Positions 56,292-64,000 are shown, numbered from the stretch's first letter. The stretch: DNA of 64,000 nt from Pelagerythrobacter marinus (GCF_009827515.1 NZ_WTYO01000002.1:614873-678872), one strand, 5' to 3'. Program-made: numbers and translations. Notes: generated by a model not told the origin, from the letters alone.

Positions 56292-56657
56292 TCAGCGCGG
56301 GTCGAAGGCGATCGCCTCGATCTCCACGTCGGCCGGCGCGACGAGGCCGGAGACGACGGTCGAGCGCGTCGGGTAAGGTGTCGGGAACAGCCGGGCATAG
56401 GCCGCGTTCATGCCGGCCGAAAGCTCGGCGCGGGTGATCCAGACCGTCGTCTTGACCACGTCCGCCAGGTCCAGCCCTTCGCCCTGCAGGACGGCGCGCA
56501 GGTTGGCGATCGCCTGCTCGGTCTGTTCCTCGATCGTGCCCTGGCACATGCCGCCTTCGGAGGTGCGGGGCAGCTGGCCGGAAACGAACAGCAGGGAGCC
56601 TGCGCGGCGGGTCTTGCTCAGCGGGGGGCCGGCAGGGGCGGGCTGGTCGGTGCTCAT
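56292..56657 (-). CDS. ridA: RidA/YjgF-family imine deaminase
   Basis: A 121-residue RidA protein that hydrolyses reactive imines released by amino-acid-oxidising or PLP enzymes. Features: AGSLLFVSGQLPRTSEGG, EEQTEQAIANLRAVL and the arginine in TRSTVVSGLVAPADVEIEAIAF, which holds the substrate carboxylate. It lies 43 bp downstream of dadA, whose imino-acid product is a natural substrate. Third gene of the ggt-dadA-ridA unit. Confidence 0.88.
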   Translation of the reverse strand: MSTDQPAPAGPPLSKTRRAGSLLFVSGQLPRTSEGGMCQGTIEEQTEQAIANLRAVLQGEGLDLADVVKTTVWITRAELSAGMNAAYARLFPTPYPTRSTVVSGLVAPADVEIEAIAFDPR

Positions 56658-56700
56658 CGAAACTATCTCCTGTGGCTGGAAGCGAAACCGGCCCTGCCGT

Positions 56701-57915
56701 TCAGCGCAGGACCAGGCGGGCCAGGCGCTCGGCCGAACCCATCGCCAGGGTCCAGCCGAGCACGCCGTGGCCGAGGTTGTAGGCCAGCCGCGGGTGCGGC
56801 CGGGCGATGCGCGGCTGCGCGTCGGGCGTCATCGGGCGCAGGCCGGTCCAGAACGCGCCGGCCCGGTCGAACGCGGCGGCGCGCGGCATGGATCGGCGCG
56901 CGCCGTCGACCAGCGCGGCCATGCGCCGCGGATCGACCGCGCGGTCGAAATTGCCAAGGTCGGCCAGCCCGGCCACGCGGACCTGCCCGCCGAGCCGGGT
57001 GAAGACGATCTTCGCCTCGACATCGGTGATCGATATGCTGGGCGATGCCGGCGCCGCCGGGGCGGTGAAGGAATAGCCTTTCATCGGCATGATCGGCAGG
57101 CGAATGCCGAAGGGGCGCAGCAGGCGCCCGCCTTCCGAGCCGGAGCAATCGACCGCGATGTCGGCCGACAGCTCCTCTCCATCGGCGCAGACGGCCAGCG
57201 CGCGGTCGTCCTCCAGCCGCAGGCGGGTGACGGTGCGCGCGAAACGGGTCGCGGCGCCATAGCGATCGACCAGCAGGTCGCGCATCGCGCAGGCGAAACG
57301 GTGCGGGTCGCCGACCGCCTCCTCCGGCGAATGGAGCACGCCCCTGATCCCCGGCGCGGCGCGTTCCAGCGCCGGTTCCATGACGAAGGCCTCCGACGGG
57401 GACAGCGCGTGCTGGACCACGCCCGGCCCGGCCTTCATCTCCGCCACCGCGCGGGCCGCGTCGAACGCCCGCTGCGAACGATAGACGTGCATCTTGCCCG
57501 CGGTGCGATAGCCGAAGTCGAGCGGGTGGGCGCCGGCCAGTTCTTCCATCGCAACCCGCGATTCGAGCGCGAGCTGCAGCGTCGCCAGCGTATTGGCGCG
57601 GAACCTCTCGCGCGTGCAGTTGCGCAGGAAGGCGGCGATCCAGCGCAAGTAGTCGAGATCGAGCCGGCGGCGCATGCGGAACGCGGGGACCAGCCCCAGC
57701 GCCAGCTTGGGCATCTGGCTCAGCAACGCCGGGCTGGCGAGCGCATCGGTGTAGAGATAGCTGAGCTGCGCGCCGTTGGCGTGTGAGGTTTCCATCCCCG
57801 GTTCCTCGTGCCGCTCGACCAGCGTCACGGCCAGGCCCCTGCGCGCCAGGGCATAGGCGGTCGAAACCCCGACGACGCCGGCGCCGACCACAATGGCGGA
57901 TTGTGGCACGGTCAT
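56701..57915 (-). CDS. dadA: D-amino acid dehydrogenase, small-subunit type
   Basis: A 404-residue FAD enzyme of the DAO/DadA family that oxidises D-amino acids to imino acids and passes electrons to the respiratory chain. The FAD-binding SAIVVGAGVVGVSTAYALA is at residues 6-24, with a following VTLVERHEEPGMETSHANG characteristic of DadA. C-terminal motifs are FWTGLRPMTPDAQPRIAR and YNLGHGVLGWTLAMGSAERL. The ATG at 57915 overlaps the second ggt stop (ATGA). No alanine racemase gene is next to it, unlike the enteric dadAX pair. Confidence 0.92.
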   Translation of the reverse strand: MTVPQSAIVVGAGVVGVSTAYALARRGLAVTLVERHEEPGMETSHANGAQLSYLYTDALASPALLSQMPKLALGLVPAFRMRRRLDLDYLRWIAAFLRNCTRERFRANTLATLQLALESRVAMEELAGAHPLDFGYRTAGKMHVYRSQRAFDAARAVAEMKAGPGVVQHALSPSEAFVMEPALERAAPGIRGVLHSPEEAVGDPHRFACAMRDLLVDRYGAATRFARTVTRLRLEDDRALAVCADGEELSADIAVDCSGSEGGRLLRPFGIRLPIMPMKGYSFTAPAAPASPSISITDVEAKIVFTRLGGQVRVAGLADLGNFDRAVDPRRMAALVDGARRSMPRAAAFDRAGAFWTGLRPMTPDAQPRIARPHPRLAYNLGHGVLGWTLAMGSAERLARLVLR

Positions 57916-59687
57916 CGCGGCGATTTCGCGTCCAGCCGCCGGACCGTGCCGTCGCGGCGCGGATCGGCCCCGCCGGCAAAGCCGCCCTCGCCATCGGCGA
58001 AGATCGCGTGGAGCCCCGATTCCTCGCCGCTGCCGGGCCGCACGGTCACCCCGCGCGCGGCCAGCGCGCCGCGCACCGCGGGGGAGAACTTGTCCGCCTC
58101 CCCGCGGAAGGAATCGCCGCGCGCGACGAGGTTGGGCAGCGCGATCGCATCGGCCGGGGACAGGCCCCAGTCGACCATGCCGACGATCGTCTTGGCGACA
58201 TAGGCGATGATCGCGTTGCCCCCGGGCGAACCGAGCGCGGCGACGACGCGCCCGTCGCGGTCGAGCACGATCGTCGGCGACATCGACGAGCGCGGCCGCT
58301 TGCCCCCTGCGACGGCGTTGGCCGCCGGGCGCCCCTCATCGTCGACCGGTGCGAAGGAGAAGTCGGTCAACTGGTTGTTGAGGAAGAACCCGGCGACCGC
58401 GCGGCCGGATCCGAAATAGGATTCGACCGTCGTCGTCATCGACACGATGTTTCCATCGCCGTCGGCAATCACGAAGTGGGAAGTGCCCGCCGGCTCGCGG
58501 GTGGAATCGCGCCCGCGGACCTGCTGCGTCAGGGTGCCCGCTTCCGGCGCGGGCATGGCCCTGTCGCCGATCAGCGTGCGGCGCGCGGCGAGGTATTCGC
58601 GATCGAGCATGGCATCGACCGGCACCCGCACGAAGGCCGGGTCGCCGACGTAGCGGTCGCGATCGGCATAGGCGAGCCGGCTGGCCTCGGCGAAGAGGAA
58701 CCAGGCCTGCGGATCGCCCGGCCCGCGCGCGGCGATGTCGGTCCCTTCGAGCAGGCCGAGGATCTGCAGCACCGCGACCCCGCTCGACGGCGGCGGCGGA
58801 ACGCAGACGCGGTAGAGGCGATAGGGCCGGCAGACCGGTTCGACTTTCTCGGCGCGATAGCTTTCCAGGTCGGCGCGGGTCATCGTGCCCGCCAGCGGAC
58901 CCTCGCGCGTGCGCTCGACGATCGCGCCCGCGGTCCGCTCGCCGCGATAGAATGCCTCGGCCCCGCCCTCGGCGATCGTCGCCAGCGTCTCGGCATAGGC
59001 CGGGTTGGCGAAGCGGTCGCCTTCGCGCAGCAGGCGCCCGCGCGCATCGCTGAACGTCGCGCGCACGTCGGGCGCGGCGGACTGCGGGTAATCGCCGTGG
59101 ACATAGCGCTCGGTCCGCCCGGTCAGCGGGTAGCCTTCGCGCGCAAGGGCGACCGTTTCGCGGAAGGCGTCGGCCCAGGGCAGGCGGCCGTGATCGGCGT
59201 GGGCCATTTCGAGCATGGCCAGGACGCCGGGAACGCCGCTCGCGCGGCCGCCCAGCATCGCCTCGCGGCGCGGCAGGGGTCTGCCGTCCTCGCCCAGCAG
59301 CATGTCGGGGCGCGCGCCGGCAGGCGCTTTCTCGCGCCCGTTGTAGGCGGTGACGTCGCCGCTCTGCGCGTCGTAGTGGAGCAGGAAGGCGCCCCCGCCG
59401 ATGCCCGAGCTTTGCGGTTCGACCAGCCCCAGCATCGCCTGGACCGCGACCGCGGCGTCGATCGCGCTGCCGCCGCGCTCGATCACCGCGATCCCGGCGC
59501 GCGTCGCCTCCGGGTGGGCGGCGACCACGACCGCTTCGCGCGCGGGCGCGATCGCCGGCGCCGCGCCCGTCGCGGGTTCGGCCGGCGGGGTGCCGGCACA
59601 GGCGGCCAGCGTCGTTGCCGAGAGCATCGCGAGGGCGGTCTTGCGCAGGACGCAGAGGGTTCGGTGGGTAAAGGCGTGGTCGATCAA
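57912..59687 (-). CDS. ggt: Gamma-glutamyltransferase (second copy), lipoprotein type
   Basis: A second Ntn-type gamma-glutamyltransferase, 591 residues from the TTG at 59687. Near the N-terminus MLSATTLAACAG carries a lipobox (LAAC), so this copy may be lipid-anchored whereas the first is soluble. Landmarks: GGSAIDAAVAVQAMLGLVEPQ, SGIGGGAFLLHYD, the nucleophile Thr402 in EPAGTSHFVIADGDGN, and RSSMSPTIVLDRDG with ALGSPGGNAII. The TTG start is weakly supported; the only ATG before the lipobox is too close. Translationally coupled to dadA, and sharing little beyond motifs with the first copy. Confidence 0.88.
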   Translation of the reverse strand: MIDHAFTHRTLCVLRKTALAMLSATTLAACAGTPPAEPATGAAPAIAPAREAVVVAAHPEATRAGIAVIERGGSAIDAAVAVQAMLGLVEPQSSGIGGGAFLLHYDAQSGDVTAYNGREKAPAGARPDMLLGEDGRPLPRREAMLGGRASGVPGVLAMLEMAHADHGRLPWADAFRETVALAREGYPLTGRTERYVHGDYPQSAAPDVRATFSDARGRLLREGDRFANPAYAETLATIAEGGAEAFYRGERTAGAIVERTREGPLAGTMTRADLESYRAEKVEPVCRPYRLYRVCVPPPPSSGVAVLQILGLLEGTDIAARGPGDPQAWFLFAEASRLAYADRDRYVGDPAFVRVPVDAMLDREYLAARRTLIGDRAMPAPEAGTLTQQVRGRDSTREPAGTSHFVIADGDGNIVSMTTTVESYFGSGRAVAGFFLNNQLTDFSFAPVDDEGRPAANAVAGGKRPRSSMSPTIVLDRDGRVVAALGSPGGNAIIAYVAKTIVGMVDWGLSPADAIALPNLVARGDSFRGEADKFSPAVRGALAARGVTVRPGSGEESGLHAIFADGEGGFAGGADPRRDGTVRRLDAKSPR

Positions 59688-59837
59688 GGCACTACTCGCT
59701 TCCGGGCCCCGGACCCTAGGCGAGCGGGCGAAGCGAGGCCCAAGAGTGACCGTTACGCCGGCCATAGACGAAAGCTATCCGCGCCGCGGATCGCGCGCGC
59801 CGGGCACCTTGCACGCCCGGACATCTTGCACATCCGG

Positions 59838-59856
59838 TATGATACATTATATCATA
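59838..59856 (+). promoter_or_regulatory. Palindromic AT-rich operator before the MerC gene
   Basis: A perfect 7-bp inverted repeat TATGATA-CATTA-TATCATA in otherwise GC-rich sequence, 40 bp before the ATG. The arrangement resembles operators of the Fur/Zur superfamily, which would fit a metal-related MerC-domain protein, but the regulator is not in the window. Confidence 0.5.
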
Positions 59857-59896
59857 ATTTCCCGTCCCCCTTCCCCTCCAACGAAAGCGACCAAGG

Positions 59897-60277
59897 ATGC
59901 CCGCCATTCCCCGACACCAGCGCCTGTTCGATTCGCTCGCCATCGGCGCTTCGGCCGTGTGCCTGGTCCACTGCCTGCTCGTGCCCGCGCTGATCGTCCT
60001 CCTGCCGGCGCTGGGCGCCTGGCTGGCCTTTCCCGAGAGCTTCCACGTCCTCGCGCTCGCCTTCGCCGTTCCGGCAAGCGCCTTTGCCCTCGTCGGCGGC
60101 TACCGCCGGCATCGCCGGCTGCGGCCGGTCGGGCTGGCGCTCGTCGGGCTCGCGCTGCTCGCGCTCGGCGCGTTCGCCGCGCCGAGCGAGACGGCGGAGA
60201 CCGTGCTGACCGTGCCCGGCGCGATCGCGCTCGCGATCGGCCACGCGTTCAACTGGCGGCTTGCCCGCCACGCCTGA
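59897..60277 (+). CDS. MerC-domain membrane protein
   Basis: A 126-residue inner-membrane protein with four helices. The first helix has CLVHCLLVPALIVLLP, with Cys-x3-Cys (about residues 22 and 26) typical of the MerC fold for metal passage; the short loop with YRRHRRLRP and a last helix ending HAFNWRLARHA follow. No mer operon surrounds it, so it belongs to the chromosomal MerC-like proteins whose role is unsettled, rather than mercury resistance proper. Possibly metal-regulated through the upstream palindrome. Confidence 0.82.
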   Translation: MPAIPRHQRLFDSLAIGASAVCLVHCLLVPALIVLLPALGAWLAFPESFHVLALAFAVPASAFALVGGYRRHRRLRPVGLALVGLALLALGAFAAPSETAETVLTVPGAIALAIGHAFNWRLARHA

Positions 60278-60310
60278 GGGCGCGCAGCGGGGCACCGGCG
60301 CGTCGCCGCG

Positions 60311-60985
60311 CTAGGAAGCGAACTCGACCGCGGGCTGCGGGTTGTTGGGCACGAGGATCAGCGTGTTGTCCTCCACCCGCCACGACTTGAGCCGCGAGAG
60401 CAGGTTCATCCCGACCACGCTCGTCTCGCCCAGGTTGGGCGCGATCACGGCATCGAGGCCCCGCGCCGCGACATTGCCGAAACGCATTTCCTCGATCGTC
60501 GCGATCCGGGCCGAGATCGTGCCGTTGGCGGTATTGAGCCGCACCGGGATCCCGCCCGGCCGCGGCTCCAGCCCGATCCGCTCGGCCACGGTGGCCGATA
60601 CCGCGGTCAGCGTCGCGCCGGTATCGACCATGAAGGCGACCGGCTGGCCGTTGACGTCGGCACGGAGCCAGAAATGCCCGTCGGCCGCCAGGGGAATGCG
60701 CGTTTCCTGCCCTTCGACGACCTGTTCGGGCAGGCCCATCTGCGGCACGGCCAGCTCTATCCGCGGGTCGAAGCGCGAGAGCTGGAGCACCAGCATCGCG
60801 AGAATGCCGATCAGCGCAAGCGTGCTGACGCGGCGCACGAACACGCCGAGCGCGAGGTTGCGCCGGGCCATGATCGACCCGGCCCAGCCGGCCAGGAGCG
60901 CGGCGACGGTGGCCATCAGCAGGCCCGAACGCGGGATGTCCGCGATCACGCCGGCAACGCCGTTGAGGAAGGATTGGAGGTCCAC
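60311..60985 (-). CDS. Retropepsin-like aspartic protease, membrane-anchored (TIGR02281 type)
   Basis: A 224-residue protein with two N-terminal helices (about residues 20-42 and 50-70) and a C-terminal single-lobe aspartic-protease domain. The catalytic motif FMVDTGATLTAVSATVAERIGL has the DTGA triad, and the flap and psi-loop regions follow (ARGLDAVIAPNLGETSVVGMNLLSRL). Such proteins work as dimers in the periplasm; substrates are unknown. The GTG at 60985 gives a natural membrane-anchor N-terminus; the longer frame adds an arginine-poor but unrelated segment. It converges on the MerC gene. Confidence 0.8.
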   Translation of the reverse strand: MDLQSFLNGVAGVIADIPRSGLLMATVAALLAGWAGSIMARRNLALGVFVRRVSTLALIGILAMLVLQLSRFDPRIELAVPQMGLPEQVVEGQETRIPLAADGHFWLRADVNGQPVAFMVDTGATLTAVSATVAERIGLEPRPGGIPVRLNTANGTISARIATIEEMRFGNVAARGLDAVIAPNLGETSVVGMNLLSRLKSWRVEDNTLILVPNNPQPAVEFAS

Positions 60986-61035
60986 GTCAGCCGATATAGG
61001 GATTGCCGGCGCCCGGTTCCATGGATGGCCGCGCG

Positions 61036-62022
61036 TCAGGGCGCGCTGCGCGGGATCGTCGCCTCGGCCAGGATCAGCGAGAAGCGCCCCTGCGAGTCCT
61101 TCCACCGGCGCACCGGCGTCCATTCGCCCGCCAGCAGCAGGGCATTGGCGCTGCGGCGCGAGAACTTGTGGCTGTTCTCGGTATGGATCGTCTCCCCCTG
61201 CGCGAGCGCGAAGCTCTCGCCGGCGACGGTGAAGGACAGGTCGCGCTGCGCCTCGAGGTGCATTTCGACCCGCGCGAAATCGTCGTTCCAGCGCGCGACA
61301 TGGCGCAGGCCGTCGACCGGGATCGTGCCGTCCAGCTCGCGATTTATTCTTCGAGCGAGGTTGAGGTTGAACTGCGCGGTGACCCCCGCCGCATCGTCGT
61401 ATGCCGCCTCGAGCACGGCCGGGTCCTTGATCAGGTCCATCCCGATCAGCAGCTTCGAATCCGGCCCCAGCGTCGCGCGCATCGTGCGCAGGAGGTTGAC
61501 CGCCGTGCGCGGGACCATGTTGCCGATCGTCGAACCGGGGAAGAAGCCCAGCTTGGGGTCCCCCTCCACCGCGTCGGGCAGCGCGACCTTGCGCATGAAG
61601 TCCGCCTCCACCGGGTGGACCGGAAGGCCGGGGAACTTGGCCGCCAGATCGCGTGCCGCGGCGCGCAGGAAATCGCCGGCAATGTCGAGCGGGACGTAGG
61701 CCGCCGGCGCGATCGCCTCCAGCAGCAGGGGCGTCTTGACCGAGCTGCCGCTGCCGAATTCCACCACCGCGCGGCCGGGCCCGATCTCCTGCGCGAACTC
61801 GGCCCCGCGCTGGCGCAGGATCTCGGTCTCCGCGCGGGTCGGATAGTATTCGTCCAGCCGGGTAATGTCCTCGAACAGCTCGGACCCGGCATCGTCGTAG
61901 AGCCAGCGCGCGGGGATCGCCTTCTGCGGCTGGCGCAGCCCGTCGAGCACGTCGCCGCGAAAGGCGCGGTCCACCCCGTCGCTATCGAAATCGACCAGCG
62001 ACAAACCCGGATCGGCAGCCAT
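61036..62022 (-). CDS. egtD: L-histidine N-alpha-methyltransferase EgtD
   Basis: Trimethylates histidine to hercynine in ergothioneine synthesis. The 328-residue protein shows KAIPARWLYDDAGSELFEDI, the TRLDEYYPTRAETEIL block, EFGSGSSVKTPLLLEA at the SAM site and FFPGSTIGNM, then the C-terminal ENSHKFSRR segment that binds the substrate. Start and the egtB stop share one base (TGATG), so translation is coupled. Product of the pair would be hercynine and a sulfoxide intermediate; EgtA, EgtC and EgtE are absent here. Confidence 0.94.
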   Translation of the reverse strand: MAADPGLSLVDFDSDGVDRAFRGDVLDGLRQPQKAIPARWLYDDAGSELFEDITRLDEYYPTRAETEILRQRGAEFAQEIGPGRAVVEFGSGSSVKTPLLLEAIAPAAYVPLDIAGDFLRAAARDLAAKFPGLPVHPVEADFMRKVALPDAVEGDPKLGFFPGSTIGNMVPRTAVNLLRTMRATLGPDSKLLIGMDLIKDPAVLEAAYDDAAGVTAQFNLNLARRINRELDGTIPVDGLRHVARWNDDFARVEMHLEAQRDLSFTVAGESFALAQGETIHTENSHKFSRRSANALLLAGEWTPVRRWKDSQGRFSLILAEATIPRSAP

Positions 62023-63350
62023 CAGATATCCTTTGCAAGCCGCAGGCCGGTGAACTGCCAGCGCTGGTGCGGGTAGAAGAAATTGCGGTAACTGGCGCGC
62101 GAATGGCCGCGCACGGTGGCGCAGCTCGCGCCTTTCAGCACGAACTGGCCCGACATGAACTTGCCGTTGTATTCGCCCACGGCCCCTTCGCACGGCGCGA
62201 AGCGGGGATAGGGGAGATAGGCCGAACGCGTGAACTGCCAGCAATCGCCGAACAGGCCCTCGCCCCCGCGCGGGATCGGCGGGCCCGCGCGATCGCCGCC
62301 CCCTTCCCAGTCGTCGGGATGATCGAGCTGGTTGCCGCCCGCCGGATCGTGCGCCGGCGCGCGCTCGACATGCTGGCCGCGCGCGACGGCTTCCCATTCG
62401 AACTCGGTCGGCAGGCGCGCGCCGGCCCAGGTGGCGAAGGCATCGGCTTCGTAATAGGAAATATGCGCGACCGGCGCGGCCGGATCGCGTTCCTGCCACC
62501 CGCAATGGGTGAAGGCCTGCCCCTCGCGCCCGCGCCCGGCTTCACCCTCGCCCCAGTAGAGCGGCGCGCGAATGCCGTGTTCGTTCACCCAGGCCCACCC
62601 GTCGGAAAGCCAGAGCCGCGCGTCGCGATATCCGCCGTCGGCGATGAAGGCGTCCCACTGCCCGTTGGTGACGAGCGCGCGGGCGAGCGCGAACGGTTCG
62701 AGCAGGACGCGGTGGCGCGGCCCCTCGTTGTCGAAGGCGAACCCCTGGCCGTCGTGCCCGATCAGGGCAATGCCGCCCGGGTGGCTGTGCCAGCCGTCGC
62801 TATCCATGTCCTGCCGCCCGCCCCGGCCCTCGCCCCTGGACGCGGCACGATCCCACATCGCCGGGCCGAGCGGGTTCTGGAACAGCGCGTGCTTGATGTC
62901 GGTCAGCAGCAGTTCCTGGTGCTGCTGCTCGTGCGCGATGCCCAGCGCGATCAGCGCGGCGCAGTCCGGGTCGTCCAGCAGCGGGGCCATCGCGGCATCG
63001 ACATGGTCGCGCCACCGGCCGATCTCGGCCACGGTCGGGCGCGACAGCAGCCCCCGGTCGCCGCGCGCGATCCGCGCGCCCTCGGCCTCGTAATAGGAAT
63101 TGAACAGGAAGGGCCAGTCCTCGCGATGGAGGCGATAGCCGGGCAGCCGGTCGCGCAGGAGGAAGGTTTCCCAGAACCAGGTCGTGTGCGCGAGGTGCCA
63201 CTTCGCGGGCGAGGCGTCTTCCATCGACTGGATCGTCGCATCGGCTTCGGAAAGCGGCGCGGCCAGCGCGGCCGTCAGCCGGCGCGTGCGGCGATATTCG
63301 TCGGCCAGGCCCGCCCCCTGCGGGGCGCGGACGGCTTCGGGCTGGGGCAC
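62022..63350 (-). CDS. egtB: Ergothioneine biosynthesis sulfoxide synthase EgtB
   Basis: Non-haem iron enzyme that joins hercynine to a thiol donor with O2. The 442-residue protein has a DinB domain with the iron ligands in AKWHLAHTTWFWETF and GIAHEQQHQELLL, and a C-terminal FGE-sulfatase domain (GARLPTEFEWEAVARG, then EGLFGDCWQFTRSAYLPYP and GASCATVRGHSRASYRNFF). Promoter-proximal gene of egtBD. Lack of egtA and egtC nearby suggests a cysteine-using (EgtB type II-like) route, which the sequence alone does not prove. Confidence 0.93.
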   Translation of the reverse strand: MPQPEAVRAPQGAGLADEYRRTRRLTAALAAPLSEADATIQSMEDASPAKWHLAHTTWFWETFLLRDRLPGYRLHREDWPFLFNSYYEAEGARIARGDRGLLSRPTVAEIGRWRDHVDAAMAPLLDDPDCAALIALGIAHEQQHQELLLTDIKHALFQNPLGPAMWDRAASRGEGRGGRQDMDSDGWHSHPGGIALIGHDGQGFAFDNEGPRHRVLLEPFALARALVTNGQWDAFIADGGYRDARLWLSDGWAWVNEHGIRAPLYWGEGEAGRGREGQAFTHCGWQERDPAAPVAHISYYEADAFATWAGARLPTEFEWEAVARGQHVERAPAHDPAGGNQLDHPDDWEGGGDRAGPPIPRGGEGLFGDCWQFTRSAYLPYPRFAPCEGAVGEYNGKFMSGQFVLKGASCATVRGHSRASYRNFFYPHQRWQFTGLRLAKDI

Positions 63351-63542
63351 GGGACTCTCCTCTCGCTTCCAGTCCGAAACGATGATGGAGCAATTGGGTT
63401 GCGAAGAAAAGGGGGCGCGCCGACCACCGTGCCCGGCGGCCCCGCCATTCCCCTGCGTCCCCCGGGGCGCAAAGCCGCGCGGCGCGCGCCGCCGGCGCCG
63501 GGGCGCCCGTTCATCGCGCAGGAACTATACGGCACATTCCCC

Positions 63543-63571
63543 TTGACATTTATAACCGTTTTGGTTATGTA
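63543..63571 (+). promoter_or_regulatory. Near-consensus promoter overlapped by an inverted repeat
   Basis: TTGACA (63543-63548), a 17-nt spacer and TATGTA (63566-63571). The inverted repeat ATAACC-GTTTT-GGTTAT (63552-63568) covers the spacer and the -10 box, the usual place for a repressor operator. Transcription would run rightward into sequence without a recognised gene in this window. Confidence 0.6.
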
Positions 63572-64000
63572 GTGAGGGCCAGTCCAGACTGGCTACAGCG
63601 ACGGGGGCAAAGCGTGTACGCGTCACGTCTGGCCGCTTCGTCCATACGGCCGGTGCCTCGGGGGGCTAGTGACCGCTCGATAAAGCACCCCTGTGCCGGG
63701 ATGCGAGGACTATCTAAGGCGCTTCCCTTGCCCGGCCCGCGGCGGACCTCAACGCCGCGAGCCTTTCAAGGGCCCGCTCCCGCGATAGCCTCTGGCGGAC
63801 AGGGCAAGCGCGAGCCCTGGCCCTGTCCGCGCCTCGCATTCCTCGAAGGGCCGAGCGGGAGGTTGAAGGCAACCCCTCCCGCCACTCGCAAGGATGTTGC
63901 CAAGGCAACCCTGTGACGCCCAGGTGGCAATCCTGTGATGCCCAGGCGGCACCGGCCGGTTCCGTCCGCTTGCCTTTCCTCCCGGCGTAACCGTCCGCAC
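63572..64000. other. Untranslated region to the right edge, no gene recognised
   Basis: About 430 bp. A 6-bp palindrome CCAGTC-CA-GACTGG lies just after the promoter (63580-63593), and a two-copy 22-bp tandem repeat lies near the end. Open frames on both strands show no domain, no ribosome-binding site and shadow-like composition. It could be a long leader of a gene beyond the window or an RNA gene. The 190 bp before the promoter (63351-63542) also hold no gene. Confidence 0.4.
63907..63950 (+). repeat. Two-copy 22-bp tandem repeat
   Basis: Copies at 63907-63928 and 63929-63950, each containing CCTGTGAYGCCCAGGYGGC, differ at three positions, all C/T transitions. Confidence 0.7.

Noticed and set aside
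59897..60277. Mercury-resistance operon
   Set aside because: Only a MerC-domain protein is present; merR, merT, merP and merA are missing.
63749..64000. Minus-strand open frame reaching the right edge
   Set aside because: No ribosome-binding site, no domain and Gly/Pro/Arg shadow composition; it also overlaps the tandem repeat.

Overview
The window is high-GC (mostly about 70-75 %) alphaproteobacterial chromosome. CckA with its DUF2062 neighbour, a GTTC-N7-GTTC LexA box at recA, MetZ, TlyA, TspO, UbiK, an egtBD pair, a large TonB-dependent receptor and a nitrate cluster with an alginate-export-type porin together suggest Sphingomonadales, most likely Erythrobacteraceae (inference from gene content and protein style). 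No phage, insertion sequence, CRISPR array or rRNA operon was seen. Coding density is high, and long chains of ATGA, GTGA, TTGA or TGATG stop/start overlaps point to translationally coupled operons.

Layout. 1-10.1 kb, minus strand: 5' part of alaS, a methyltransferase, SOS-regulated recA, two tandem DUF4139 proteins, DUF2062-cckA, smpB. 10.2-15.3 kb: two small hypothetical genes, a GcvA-type LysR regulator, and the polyphosphate pair ppk1-ppx. 15.3-26.2 kb: apaG, an S9 peptidase, metZ, two small proteins (one a candidate zinc ribbon), two membrane glycosyltransferases, recO-leuB, ubiK, tspO, tlyA and a lipoprotein. 26.2-26.8 kb is a structured non-coding stretch before ilvE: a 14-base perfect complement of the 16S rRNA 3' tail, an 18-codon ORF, two hairpins and a strong intrinsic terminator. 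27-33.4 kb: ilvE, then a coupled minus-strand group topoisomerase IB-cinA-nadE-EamA, a YghU-type GST and tRNA-Gln(TTG).

33.5-48.3 kb is an assimilatory nitrate island: nasT-nasS sensors, a PP2C-kinase fusion on the opposite strand, narK, an outer-membrane channel, nirB-nirD, nasA, cobA, moeA and mobA. Nitrate enters, is reduced by NasA and NirBD, and the island also supplies the siroheme (CobA) and molybdenum cofactor (MoeA, MobA) those enzymes need. Two related leaders, each with an A1/G4 hexaloop hairpin followed by a GCCGCC/GGCGGC-T6 terminator, lie after nasS and before nirB; they look like NasT (ANTAR) antitermination targets. The first leader now points into the 3' end of the inverted kinase gene. 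nirB is markedly less GC-rich than its neighbours.

48.3-59.7 kb is an amino-acid/peptide scavenging locus: a LysR regulator, a TonB-dependent receptor, a DAACS symporter, a VOC protein and a gamma-glutamyltransferase on the plus strand, converging on a second gamma-glutamyltransferase, a D-amino-acid dehydrogenase and RidA on the minus strand, with a shared bidirectional terminator. I read it as a route for gamma-glutamyl or D-amino-acid-containing peptides (inference). 59.8-64 kb: a MerC-domain protein behind a palindromic AT-rich operator, a membrane-anchored retropepsin-like protease, egtB-egtD, and 650 bp without a recognisable gene that contains a near-consensus promoter overlapped by an inverted repeat.
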